From Deminuibacter sp966424055 (GTDB lineage Bacteria; Bacteroidota; Bacteroidia; Chitinophagales; Chitinophagaceae), in NCBI GenBank assembly GCA_966424055.1, contig CBJLMB010000021.1:35989-99988 (forward strand): DNA of 64,000 bases, given 5' to 3'. Of the stretch, positions 26,186-34,775 are shown piece after piece. The notes beneath the pieces were generated by a model that ran no database searches, was not told the origin of the DNA, and worked only from the letters and a program-made list of their open reading frames with translations. The position numbers and the translations under genes are program-made. Every line of letters starts with the position of its first letter. The first letter of the stretch is position 1.

Positions 26186-29100
26186 CCGTCAAATTTTTTT
26201 AAGTAAATTCGGTTTGTCTCAAACTTATGCTCACCAATGGTGATTTGTCCTTCTATTTTCCCGCCTATGCCAGTCAACTCTTCATCTTTTGTCTCTTTGG
26301 TATCTTCATCATACTTAATTTTGTACACATTGGCAGAAGCAGTTCCTTCAAAGGAAAGTTGAATACCTTCAAATATTAGCTTTTTTTGTATAAAAATACC
26401 TTTGTCATCCACTCCATATAGATCCTCTGTTCCCATTCCAACCTGTGCTTTAGCACCAAAGCCTAATTGAGCAACTGCTTTGTATCTACCTTTTATTACA
26501 ACGCCTTTAATTAAAATACTTATTTCAACGCCTGCCTGTATACTGGTTGCGCTTTTTGCTGTAATTTCCTTGAACCCGGCAAGCAAGTTATGCTGGAAAT
26601 CAATAGCACCGCTAATTTTACCTTTTACCCAAAGGTCAATTTTTATGCCATCCGGGTTATCGCCAAGCGCGGCCAATAAACCTTTTACCGCAGCCAGTAC
26701 TGCATAAGCAACCGGATGCCGGCGACACAACAGGTCTAATATATGCCAGGTTATCTGTATCCCTATTAAAGGAGCAGCTTCAATCTGCAGATCTATTCCC
26801 AGTCCTTTGCGGCCCTCTAATTCAGGCTTATTATTTGCAACAACCGTTTCATATTGCCAGCTGCCACCCACCGTGAATTTAGGATAAAGAATTTCTACTT
26901 CCTGAGCTGGCCTTTTCAACGCTTCTACCAGGTGGCTATACCGTTTGTTCCATTCGTTTTCTTTTATATAATCGGCTATCTTTTCATCGCCTTCCGCTTT
27001 ATTCTCAGCTTGATCATGCTTGCCTTCAATAATTTCTACAGCCCGATGCATGAGTTCAAAAATATCTTTCGTAGAACGGAACAGGCTTTTGACATATTCA
27101 CTGGTAAGATCCTGCTTTTCGGCGCCGCCATTCCATTCCGTTTTAAGCGAGATATCCACTTTCTTCATGATCTCCAGCAAGGTGCTCAGCTTTCCCTTGG
27201 TCGGCTTATCTTCTTTCGGTTTTTCTTCCGGTTTATTTCTGCCATTCCTGTACACATCCAGTATCCCTTCATTGATTGCATCCCGGTCGCTTTGACTCAT
27301 TGCGGGCGGCAGTTTTTTATCCAGCTTCTTATCAATTCTTTCCTGTACTTTTTCCCCTATCTTTTCAAAAGATTTTACTGTTTTATCTGAACACCAACCC
27401 GGGAAAAGACTGGTCAGCTGATCCTTTTCTACATTGAACCCAAAAACAAGCGACCATTTGATATCAGGGTATACAATAAACTTGATGTCATGATTCCATC
27501 TGCAGGTAGCCGTTTTAATAGTAAAGCTGTTTGTTTTCACCGAAGGCAGCCAGAAATAGCCCCATAACCTGCCCCAATCAACCGAACCATCATCTTTAAA
27601 TGCCTTATATACATATGCCACGTCAAATACTGCTTCATTATCAGAATGCTTTACAATATTAGAGAAAAGTTCACCTTCCGATTTACTGGTTGATTCTGCC
27701 GAACTTTTACCTGGCCCGGTGGTCGTTTTTTTGACTTCGGTTTTTACAAGCCCACCTTCTTTTTCATTTTTTCTTTTGGATTTCTCATCTTCCTCAACAT
27801 ATCCCATTTTCTTCAACTCGTCGATGTCAATTACATGATTTTTGTGTTTTGGATTATTGGTGCAGTCATCGTCTTTTGTTACTACGACTTCGAGGTTCAC
27901 CGAAATTGTTTGTTTGGCTTTACCTTCCCCTGCGATCACTTCATGCACCAGGACCGGCCCAAGTATTTTTTCGGGTTTGCTTTCATCAAATACCACATAT
28001 TCATCTTTACCATCTTTAATCCTTATCAGGTTATATTTACAAAGGGCGAAACGCTTTGGATTGGTAGGCACATCACCAACAAGTACGGGGGTATTACCAC
28101 TGTAGGGTAAATTGGGTTGGGAGCTGAGCTGCCTTGCAATTTTCAGGTACGCCTTTTTCAGTGTTGTTGTATTGTCGTCCTTTACACTGGGAATGGTAAC
28201 TTTTGGATATATCTTTACATCCCTATCCTCGGGTTTTTCAAACCATCTTCCATCTAAAAAAACAAATAAGCTTAGCTTTTGTACATAGGTTGCAGTTTGA
28301 TACTGTGCTTTCTTCCCTTTTTTCTTTTGCCCTATGGGAACCACCATATTGGAACTGGATACCTGAAGGTTTGCAGGGCGTCCCGTTTCATCCTGAAGAA
28401 TTTTGCTGATGCTCACCTGTCTTCTGAAGACCGATCCTATAACCTGCGGCTTTTTTACTACAATGTCCGGAGACGCTGGTTCAGAGGTCTCTGGTTCTGC
28501 CTGCGGTTGATTATTTTTTCCATTAGGACCTGGTGTGCGGGATGCAGTAATAACAATTTCCTGCAATTGCGTTGCATTTTGCCTTGAGGCTTCATCCTGC
28601 TTTGCTTTAGCCTCGGCTTCGGCTTGCGGGCTGGTGTATTCCGGTTCGTAAAGCGGTAGCTTATCACCATCGGCCAGCAGTTCAATAATTATTTCCTGGC
28701 CATACAAGCCCTCGGTGTATATGTCGAGAATAACTGAATTCTGTAATTGTTGCTCCGTTTTGGTGATGATTTTGCCATCACCTGTTGGTTTATACTCTCT
28801 CCATTCAGCTGACAATATCTTTGGTGTTCCTTTCGCAGATATAAAGTACCCGTTTGGTATCTGGTTTTTAGGCTTCTCATTGGGCAAAAATGGCTCTAAC
28901 CAGGCAATACCTCCTCCTTCAGCCACTTTAGGGAACAATGGTGAAACGGCAGACTGTTGTCCAATACCGACATTAGCATCAGTTTCGTCAAAATCAGGCA
29001 GCCCATGCAATAATTGCCAGATCCATTTATAGGTCGGTTCCTGAACAGGCGCGGTCTGCGGTTTTATATCCTTGGGCGCTTTTGCTTCGGCTACTTCAAA

Positions 29101-29283
29101 AGCCTCTTTTTCGGGATGCTTGGGATCCAGGTCAACAACAGCCACTGAAATCTTGCCGGCTTCTTTCAATGCAATAACATGAGATGTTTCATCCACTTTT
29201 CCATTGTCTACATTTTCCTGGTATATTCCAGTACCCTTTTTATTGGGAACTACCTGTGCTTTCACTTGCTTTTTTGTTGGCAT
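26182..29283 (-). CDS. Large putative secreted effector in the VgrG operon (1033 aa)
   Basis: There is no signal peptide, as expected for cargo loaded on a VgrG/PAAR spike. Residues 1-250 are low in complexity with charged linkers (a KAKQDEASRQNATQ region). The middle (about 270-700) is mixed with many Lys/Glu linkers. The C-terminal part has a hydrophobic helix pair (IGIQITWHILDLL and HPVAYAVLAAVKGLLAAL, about 850-890), then a beta-rich region of alternating hydrophobic residues. That end could insert into membranes. It lies 17 bp after the DUF4280 gene and overlaps a lipoprotein gene. The toxic activity is not identified. Confidence 0.6.
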   Translation of the reverse strand: MPTKKQVKAQVVPNKKGTGIYQENVDNGKVDETSHVIALKEAGKISVAVVDLDPKHPEKEAFEVAEAKAPKDIKPQTAPVQEPTYKWIWQLLHGLPDFDETDANVGIGQQSAVSPLFPKVAEGGGIAWLEPFLPNEKPKNQIPNGYFISAKGTPKILSAEWREYKPTGDGKIITKTEQQLQNSVILDIYTEGLYGQEIIIELLADGDKLPLYEPEYTSPQAEAEAKAKQDEASRQNATQLQEIVITASRTPGPNGKNNQPQAEPETSEPASPDIVVKKPQVIGSVFRRQVSISKILQDETGRPANLQVSSSNMVVPIGQKKKGKKAQYQTATYVQKLSLFVFLDGRWFEKPEDRDVKIYPKVTIPSVKDDNTTTLKKAYLKIARQLSSQPNLPYSGNTPVLVGDVPTNPKRFALCKYNLIRIKDGKDEYVVFDESKPEKILGPVLVHEVIAGEGKAKQTISVNLEVVVTKDDDCTNNPKHKNHVIDIDELKKMGYVEEDEKSKRKNEKEGGLVKTEVKKTTTGPGKSSAESTSKSEGELFSNIVKHSDNEAVFDVAYVYKAFKDDGSVDWGRLWGYFWLPSVKTNSFTIKTATCRWNHDIKFIVYPDIKWSLVFGFNVEKDQLTSLFPGWCSDKTVKSFEKIGEKVQERIDKKLDKKLPPAMSQSDRDAINEGILDVYRNGRNKPEEKPKEDKPTKGKLSTLLEIMKKVDISLKTEWNGGAEKQDLTSEYVKSLFRSTKDIFELMHRAVEIIEGKHDQAENKAEGDEKIADYIKENEWNKRYSHLVEALKRPAQEVEILYPKFTVGGSWQYETVVANNKPELEGRKGLGIDLQIEAAPLIGIQITWHILDLLCRRHPVAYAVLAAVKGLLAALGDNPDGIKIDLWVKGKISGAIDFQHNLLAGFKEITAKSATSIQAGVEISILIKGVVIKGRYKAVAQLGFGAKAQVGMGTEDLYGVDDKGIFIQKKLIFEGIQLSFEGTASANVYKIKYDEDTKETKDEELTGIGGKIEGQITIGEHKFETNRIYLKKFDG

Positions 29284-29300
29284 ACCTCAAGTTTTAACTT

Positions 29301-29765
29301 TTACGCAGGGAAATTTAAGTTCAGTGTTACATCCTGCTGCTTTATATCTATCAGTGGATTAAGCTGCTGCTGTGTTGCTTCATTTGCCCCATCTGCATGT
29401 TGCTGTGTAACTGCAGCGGTTTGACCATGGAATGTTATATCTATGCAAGGGTTTCCTGCCACAGCGCATATCGCTTTACTACTCTCCAGCAATATTTTAC
29501 CACCATTTTGCAGTGTTACATTTTCATACACATCTTTCCACTCTGTAATAGAGGGCTTGCAGGCATTGTTGTTCATTTTTTTGCAACTGCCAAAAGTATT
29601 GGCCTCAAAGGGCTGCCCAATATCTTTTGTATTGGCAATCGCTTTTTGCGCGCCTTCACTGTCATTGATATAATAGTCCTGCTGCTTTACTTTCAGCTTG
29701 TCAGGGGTGGTACCAAATTTGCACTGACACACAGCGCCGTTGCATACCAGGTGTTTTTCGCTCAT
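29301..29765 (-). CDS. DUF4280 PAAR-like spike-tip protein (154 aa)
   Basis: The start MSEKHLVCNGAVCQCKFG and the spaced Cys residues (Cys8, 13, 15 and later Cys61, 69, 96, 103) match the DUF4280 family of PAAR-like proteins. These cap the VgrG spike in Bacteroidota type VI systems and carry effectors. The GNPCIDITFHGQTAAVTQQ segment fits the conserved core. It stands 17 bp upstream of the large effector gene, as expected if it loads that protein. The confidence in the family is good. The pairing is inferred from order. Confidence 0.8.
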   Translation of the reverse strand: MSEKHLVCNGAVCQCKFGTTPDKLKVKQQDYYINDSEGAQKAIANTKDIGQPFEANTFGSCKKMNNNACKPSITEWKDVYENVTLQNGGKILLESSKAICAVAGNPCIDITFHGQTAAVTQQHADGANEATQQQLNPLIDIKQQDVTLNLNFPA

Positions 29766-29771
29766 AGTATA

Positions 29772-30713
29772 CTATTTAAATAAGGACCAGAAACGTTTAG
29801 GTGGTTTAGGTGTATCTTCTACAATTATGCTTTCTTCTTTTTGCCCGAAAGGCTTGTCTTTTTCCGGTATATGATAAATTTCAAAGGCCACTACTTTTTC
29901 TTTATCTCCCGGCAAATCCAAAGTACATCTGCCAATCACCGATCTTATCGAAAAGTCTTCGTGATACAATTTATATTCAACATAGAGATTACCTGATGCA
30001 GGTGTGCTTTGGCCGTGCAAGGCATGATATAAGGGGGCCGGGTTCTTTTTTAGAATATCTTCAATACTTCTTTTTTCGCCAACATCTCCTTTGCAGCAAA
30101 CAATCAGGCATTTGCTTTCGGTATGCTGGGCTGTTATTTCCCTGGTAACCGCATATTTTACCGGCGGTCCATAGGGAATAACCGGTAACAGGAAGCCTGT
30201 TAATTCGCGAAAATCGTAGTGATCCAGGCTATAAATACCTGAAAAGAACAACGCGATAAAAAAGTCATTCTTAACGGCATTGAATACCTGGGTATCCCTG
30301 TCCAGGGCCATATCCATTGCATCTATTGCCTGCTGTACTATATCCCCTGTATAATATTGTTCAATTTGTGCTCTGGCAGTACTCCATCGTTGCTGGATAT
30401 CTTTTATATTGGCGAGCTTTATTACAGTTCCCGCATAATCTGTGATCACCTGCAGTGGGTAGACCACCTTACCAAGATCATCGGACAGCCTGTCTGCCAC
30501 TTTATCCGGTGCCTGCTCATTTATGTATACCTGCTTTCTGTTTAATTCGAATAAAAACCTGCCGCCGGGCATTTCCTGCAGGCATGATAGCTCCAGCTCA
30601 AAATGAATCGTTGTATTATTGTCATACCTGAACACAGCACCGTATGTTTTACACATACCGGAAGGTTGTATGCGGATTATTTTATTACCATTAGCTGACT
30701 GGTAGGTGTTCAT
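29772..30713 (-). CDS. Hypothetical adaptor-like protein of the VgrG operon (313 aa)
   Basis: It lies 6 bp upstream of the DUF4280 gene. There is no signal peptide or membrane helix. The sequence is mixed alpha/beta, with a helix around DIVQQAIDAMDMALDRD, a beta-rich half and a basic end (PKPPKRFWSLFK). Proteins at this place may bridge VgrG, tip and cargo, but this one has no motif I can name. A structural chaperone role is the best guess. Confidence 0.55.
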   Translation of the reverse strand: MNTYQSANGNKIIRIQPSGMCKTYGAVFRYDNNTTIHFELELSCLQEMPGGRFLFELNRKQVYINEQAPDKVADRLSDDLGKVVYPLQVITDYAGTVIKLANIKDIQQRWSTARAQIEQYYTGDIVQQAIDAMDMALDRDTQVFNAVKNDFFIALFFSGIYSLDHYDFRELTGFLLPVIPYGPPVKYAVTREITAQHTESKCLIVCCKGDVGEKRSIEDILKKNPAPLYHALHGQSTPASGNLYVEYKLYHEDFSIRSVIGRCTLDLPGDKEKVVAFEIYHIPEKDKPFGQKEESIIVEDTPKPPKRFWSLFK

Positions 30714-30823
30714 AAGGAAAAATAATACTTAATCAAGCCATTGTATACTTTCAAATCGGATCAATCGTTCATTTACTGGTTCAATCATGCCATCACCCAT
30801 CACCCTCTTTAACTCATACAACA

Positions 30824-31312
30824 TTATTTGCCTGGCACGAACCCTTTTCTTATCAGGAGAACAATACCGCCGTCCTGGCGTTCTCCGTTCACCATCAACT
30901 CATACAGATCACAACCAAATTCATGGCTGCCCATGGAGTTATGTGGCTGCACTTTGTATTGAAAACCGTATACTTTGTATTGTGTTCCATTTTTGAGCTG
31001 GATAGTCAGCGTGTCCTTTGTATTAAACTGCTGCTGAAACATTATATTTCTTGCAAGCCGTGCCGAATCATTTATCCGTTCATCCACTTTCTGCTTATAG
31101 CAATTTTGCTTTCCGCCATGCTCTATACAAATATTAATGGAATCAATTTCTGCATACGGGTACCCCTGCAATTCTATACTCAGCCTGCCTACCGTTTGTG
31201 CTGCTGCACAATCCTGTTCAGTTTGTTGTTGCTTTGCCTTGTCTGTCTGCGGGTTGTTGCAACACAATAGCGCTATGGCAGAGATTGCCACAATAAGTGC
31301 TTTCCTGTTCAT
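30824..31312 (-). CDS. Small lipoprotein overlapping the papain-like gene, putative immunity (162 aa)
   Basis: Signal peptide with lipobox AISAIALLCC (Cys18 or Cys19) followed by an Asn/Gln/Lys-rich linker. The mature part has two Cys residues (in a NICIEHGGKQNC segment) and ends in beta strands. Its start overlaps the stop of the upstream papain-like gene by 4 bp. A periplasmic lipoprotein made together with a protease-like effector fits an immunity protein that blocks the toxin at the cell wall side. No homolog is recognised. Confidence 0.65.
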   Translation of the reverse strand: MNRKALIVAISAIALLCCNNPQTDKAKQQQTEQDCAAAQTVGRLSIELQGYPYAEIDSINICIEHGGKQNCYKQKVDERINDSARLARNIMFQQQFNTKDTLTIQLKNGTQYKVYGFQYKVQPHNSMGSHEFGCDLYELMVNGERQDGGIVLLIRKGFVPGK

Positions 31313-32628
31313 TTCACTTTAATAAATCCATAATAGTTATGAATAAAATGTGTGCTGGTGATGGGCTTCCGCAGGTATTGCCCTTTTGTTCCCCAGGTAA
31401 ACACTGAAAAATTGATCTCGTCTTTTTTTGCCGTAAAAAAGCCCGGCTCATAATCCCATGTGATATCACTTTCCAGCACCACCCAGTGGTAATCGAGGCT
31501 CCAGCTGAACCGGTCGTCAATGAGGTCAGAATCTATCATCATCATTATTTCATAACCTTGTTTTCTGGCTTCATTTAATGCATCAATTTTCTTACGGATG
31601 CCTGCATCAGTATGTACCGGCGCAATTATGGGGTTATATATTCCTGTACTGGAGACCTCTTTGTACCCTAATAATTTTTCAGCTAGTTCCGTCATCAGCC
31701 AGGGCCAGTTGATGGCAGAGAAATCCTGCCCGTTTTTACCAGAATATCCCCAGAAACTATCTCCACTCCGTACTGATGCCATTGTAATCCAGTCTACATA
31801 TGGCATTAAATCCGGCGGGTTAATCGGCTGTCCTGTGCTGTATTTTCTATACGCCGGGTAATTTTCATCAGTCTCGGGGTTTACATCAAACATTTTTTCA
31901 TTTGGTGTAATGGTATAATTATTCAGCGTGGCTTCGCCTTTTTGATGAAGATCCTCTGCCAGCTTTTTGTACCCCGCAAAATTATTTTTGGCAAGCAGAT
32001 AAAATATGCAGGCCATGCCACAAAGCGAAGTAACGTTTTGGTTAACCAGGCTTGGGGTACTTTGTCTTTTATTTATTTCTTCATTCAGCTGGCATTTTTT
32101 AAACCAACGGAACCGGTAATGTACCCTGCCATTGTATGCGCCACCGTTCTCCGGCTTACTGATGAATGCTTTAATAATAAGTTTTCTGCCGCAGGCTTCT
32201 TTTGCATGAATGGTGAGAGCGATACGCTTACCTGAAGCACCCGGAAAAACTTCGCTCACTTTCTGCCCGTCAACAGTTTCATATTCATATGCCCATTTAA
32301 TAACATCCGGGTTCGGTGGCAACTGGCCGTTTTTAAATTTAACCACTTCAAATTCGTAGCGGCCACCATATATCATGCTTTCTATTTCTGCGCCTCCATC
32401 ATCCAGGCCTTTTTCCAGTGGTGTTAGTATTTTTATTTCCTCCACTTCCGGGAGTGTGGCATCTTTTTTTTCAGGAGGCGGGCCAATATTCAGCCGAACG
32501 CCATCTGTACCTTTTTGTAAAACTGTAGCCTTTTCCGCCCCCAGGTGCAGCAGTCCTTTATCTGCCACCCAGGTGGCAGCTTTGGATACTTCTACAATTT
32601 TCTTTGCTTTAAATACAATGTTCCCCAT
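31309..32628 (-). CDS. Papain-like cysteine hydrolase, putative type VI effector (439 aa)
   Basis: The N-terminal part (about 1-180) has a beta-rich domain with an RYEFEVVKFKNG motif, likely for docking on VgrG. The C-terminal part has Cys203 in NVTSLCGMACIFYLLAK at the start of a long helix, and His381 in LDYHWVVLES. That is the Cys-helix then His-strand order of papain-like peptidases and amidases. The gene follows VgrG by 20 bp, so the product is likely a spike-delivered toxin. The target (peptide bond or cell-wall amide) is unknown. The call is from the motif pair and context. Confidence 0.65.
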   Translation of the reverse strand: MGNIVFKAKKIVEVSKAATWVADKGLLHLGAEKATVLQKGTDGVRLNIGPPPEKKDATLPEVEEIKILTPLEKGLDDGGAEIESMIYGGRYEFEVVKFKNGQLPPNPDVIKWAYEYETVDGQKVSEVFPGASGKRIALTIHAKEACGRKLIIKAFISKPENGGAYNGRVHYRFRWFKKCQLNEEINKRQSTPSLVNQNVTSLCGMACIFYLLAKNNFAGYKKLAEDLHQKGEATLNNYTITPNEKMFDVNPETDENYPAYRKYSTGQPINPPDLMPYVDWITMASVRSGDSFWGYSGKNGQDFSAINWPWLMTELAEKLLGYKEVSSTGIYNPIIAPVHTDAGIRKKIDALNEARKQGYEIMMMIDSDLIDDRFSWSLDYHWVVLESDITWDYEPGFFTAKKDEINFSVFTWGTKGQYLRKPITSTHFIHNYYGFIKVK

Positions 32629-32648
32629 ATGAGCACGTTGATTGGAGA

Positions 32649-34493
32649 TTAAAACAATTTACCTTTCTCACCACTGGTATTCACAATCTGCTTGCTGCTG
32701 AACAACTGAAAGTTTTCATCAGTGCTGGTTGCATGAATTTCACCGGCGCGCTTGGTAATAGAGCTGGCATTATGGGTGAGTGACTGCTCTGCAGTGCCCA
32801 TGATATTTTCCGCAGTAAGCGAAAGATCCCTGGCAGCATTGTGAGAGATATTGCTGCCGGCAGATACACTTACATTTTTACCGGCAGTGGAGCTGATATT
32901 TTTACCCGCATTGGTGGTAACCGTTTCCGCCGCATTGATCACCACATTCTTCGCATTAAAGGTCATGGTTTCGGGAGCGGTGATGGTAATATTTTTTCCC
33001 TGCGAATCGAGGTGGATAATATTGCCTGCAGGATCTTTGATGATAATGTGCATACCATTCTGCCCATTGTCGTTCAGTTCTATGGTATGACCACTGCGGG
33101 TAGAGATGCTTTTGGTAACATTTTCTGCGCCGCCACCAGCGCCGTTATTGCCATGAAACACGCTGCCCATTACAATGGGGCGCGCAATATTGCCTTCTTC
33201 AAAAGCAATCAGTACCTGGTCGCCTCTTTCGGGGATAAATACAAAACCCCTGTTCTTGTTCACGCGGTCACTGCTGCCTGCATCGGGTGTTACCACACGC
33301 AGCCATTCGGTGATATCATTACAGCCACATTGCCATTTAAACTGCACTTTCACCCGGCCCTGGCCCTGTGGATCGGCATTGTCGGTCACGGTGGCTATTT
33401 GTATATCCGGCTGTGGTTTCACAAATTCCGGAACATGTATACGTTCTGTATCGGCTACCACACCTTCAAATGTATTGTGGTAATGACCTACACCATCTAT
33501 TTCATGGTAAACTGAGGTGACCAGGAATTTACCCAGCGGCTCTGTAATAAAATCGCCCAGGCCCTGCCTTACAGCCATACTGATGTTGACAATACCACCC
33601 AGTTTCACTGCGGGGTTATCACCTGCAGCATTTACTTTCAGCAGGTCGCTCACCAAAGCCTTGGCTTCATTGCTTACATGAGCATCCATATCTGCTTTGC
33701 TGTCTACCCGGATAGCCGTAGGCTGATTGTATTGTTTGCTGAACACCTGGTTGGATGTTTGTACGGCATGCGCCAGGTCGGGGCGCGAACCGCCATCTGC
33801 CATACTGCCGGATTGCAGCAGCTGATCATCACTGGCTTTATAGGCAAAACGATTGTACTGCAAGGGCGCTATGTTCATACCGTATTGCAGGCTGTGCAGG
33901 TCTTTGCCGTATACCACAGGTATTTCTTCCTGGTTATCGGGTTTGCCAAAATGCAGGTTAACCCCATCGTAGTAAAACCATTCGTGGTACTCTGCAGAGA
34001 GGCGGTTGATAAAGGCAAAATCTGTTTCGCGGTACTGGATCAGGTAGTCAATAGGCTGTGTGCGTACCGGTTTAACCTGTAGGTTCAGGTCGTTGGAAGC
34101 AGTGTCTTCAGTCGCTTTTTTCACGATGGTGGAGAGGTCTTTACCCAGGTACGAACCCAGGTCGGCCCCCCTGTCGAGCAGGATGGTGGGCGAATAACCA
34201 CTTACAATCAGCACACCATGGTAGCCATGGCTCTGGCTGAGTTCTACTTTGGTCACTTTGCCAATAAAGGTTTGCTCTTTTTCGCCCAGCAGGCCAAATT
34301 CCACGCAGATGTTTTTGCCCATAAAACCACGCGACTTGTCCAGGGTGATCATCCCCGGCATCCCTATCTGGTCATGGTTAAAACGAAGTTCAAAATAATG
34401 GTGTCCGTTGAATTGCTGTTTCAGGGTGAAACTACCGAAGTGCACAATAGGCGTATCTTCGATACTGATGTTGACATGTAGCCGTTGCTGCAT
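32649..34493 (-). CDS. vgrG: VgrG spike protein (about 614 aa)
   Basis: The Met at 34493 (MQQRLHVNISIED) is preferred to the Met 72 bp upstream (34565), because homologs start near this point. Residues 1-350 form the gp27-like base (ELRFNHDQIGMPGMITLDKSRG, DFAFINRLSAEYHEWFYYDG). An OB-fold (QGRVKVQFKWQ) follows, then a triple-stranded beta-helix needle (repeats like NAAETVTTNAGKNISSTAG). It would form the puncturing tip of a contractile type VI system. It leads a minus-strand operon of putative effectors. No baseplate, sheath or Hcp genes are nearby, so it is an orphan island using machinery encoded elsewhere. Confidence 0.9.
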   Translation of the reverse strand: MQQRLHVNISIEDTPIVHFGSFTLKQQFNGHHYFELRFNHDQIGMPGMITLDKSRGFMGKNICVEFGLLGEKEQTFIGKVTKVELSQSHGYHGVLIVSGYSPTILLDRGADLGSYLGKDLSTIVKKATEDTASNDLNLQVKPVRTQPIDYLIQYRETDFAFINRLSAEYHEWFYYDGVNLHFGKPDNQEEIPVVYGKDLHSLQYGMNIAPLQYNRFAYKASDDQLLQSGSMADGGSRPDLAHAVQTSNQVFSKQYNQPTAIRVDSKADMDAHVSNEAKALVSDLLKVNAAGDNPAVKLGGIVNISMAVRQGLGDFITEPLGKFLVTSVYHEIDGVGHYHNTFEGVVADTERIHVPEFVKPQPDIQIATVTDNADPQGQGRVKVQFKWQCGCNDITEWLRVVTPDAGSSDRVNKNRGFVFIPERGDQVLIAFEEGNIARPIVMGSVFHGNNGAGGGAENVTKSISTRSGHTIELNDNGQNGMHIIIKDPAGNIIHLDSQGKNITITAPETMTFNAKNVVINAAETVTTNAGKNISSTAGKNVSVSAGSNISHNAARDLSLTAENIMGTAEQSLTHNASSITKRAGEIHATSTDENFQLFSSKQIVNTSGEKGKLF

Positions 34494-34775
34494 AGGTTTA
34501 GCGTTTACGGGTCCAGATTGTTTGTAACAATTAAATAAACTTAAGGAGGATGGGGTTGAAATCAATATGCTGCTGCAAAATAAATAAGTTTTTGCTTAAA
34601 TATATCGGTGATTTCACGGTGTTCCCTCTTCCCGGGAACCGGATAGTACTGCAAAAAGGATAAAGCAATCGATCATACCTGGCAATAATCACATACAATT
34701 AATTGATATGTATTAACTTATGTTAAAAGATGGACTTGTTTTATTTTTTTCTTAAAAAACCAATTCTTCCATTCG

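Noticed and set aside
26854..27390. 178-residue Phe/Ile-rich plus-strand frame
   Set aside because: It is antisense to the 1033-residue effector candidate. The hydrophobic runs are reverse reading of Lys/Glu-rich codons.
32841..33515. 224-residue plus-strand frame
   Set aside because: It is antisense to vgrG and has no plausible start or domain. It is explained by codon bias of the needle repeats.
25217..34493. Full type VI secretion system
   Set aside because: Only VgrG, a DUF4280 tip protein and putative cargo genes are present. Sheath, Hcp, baseplate and ATPase genes are not visible, so it is called an orphan island.
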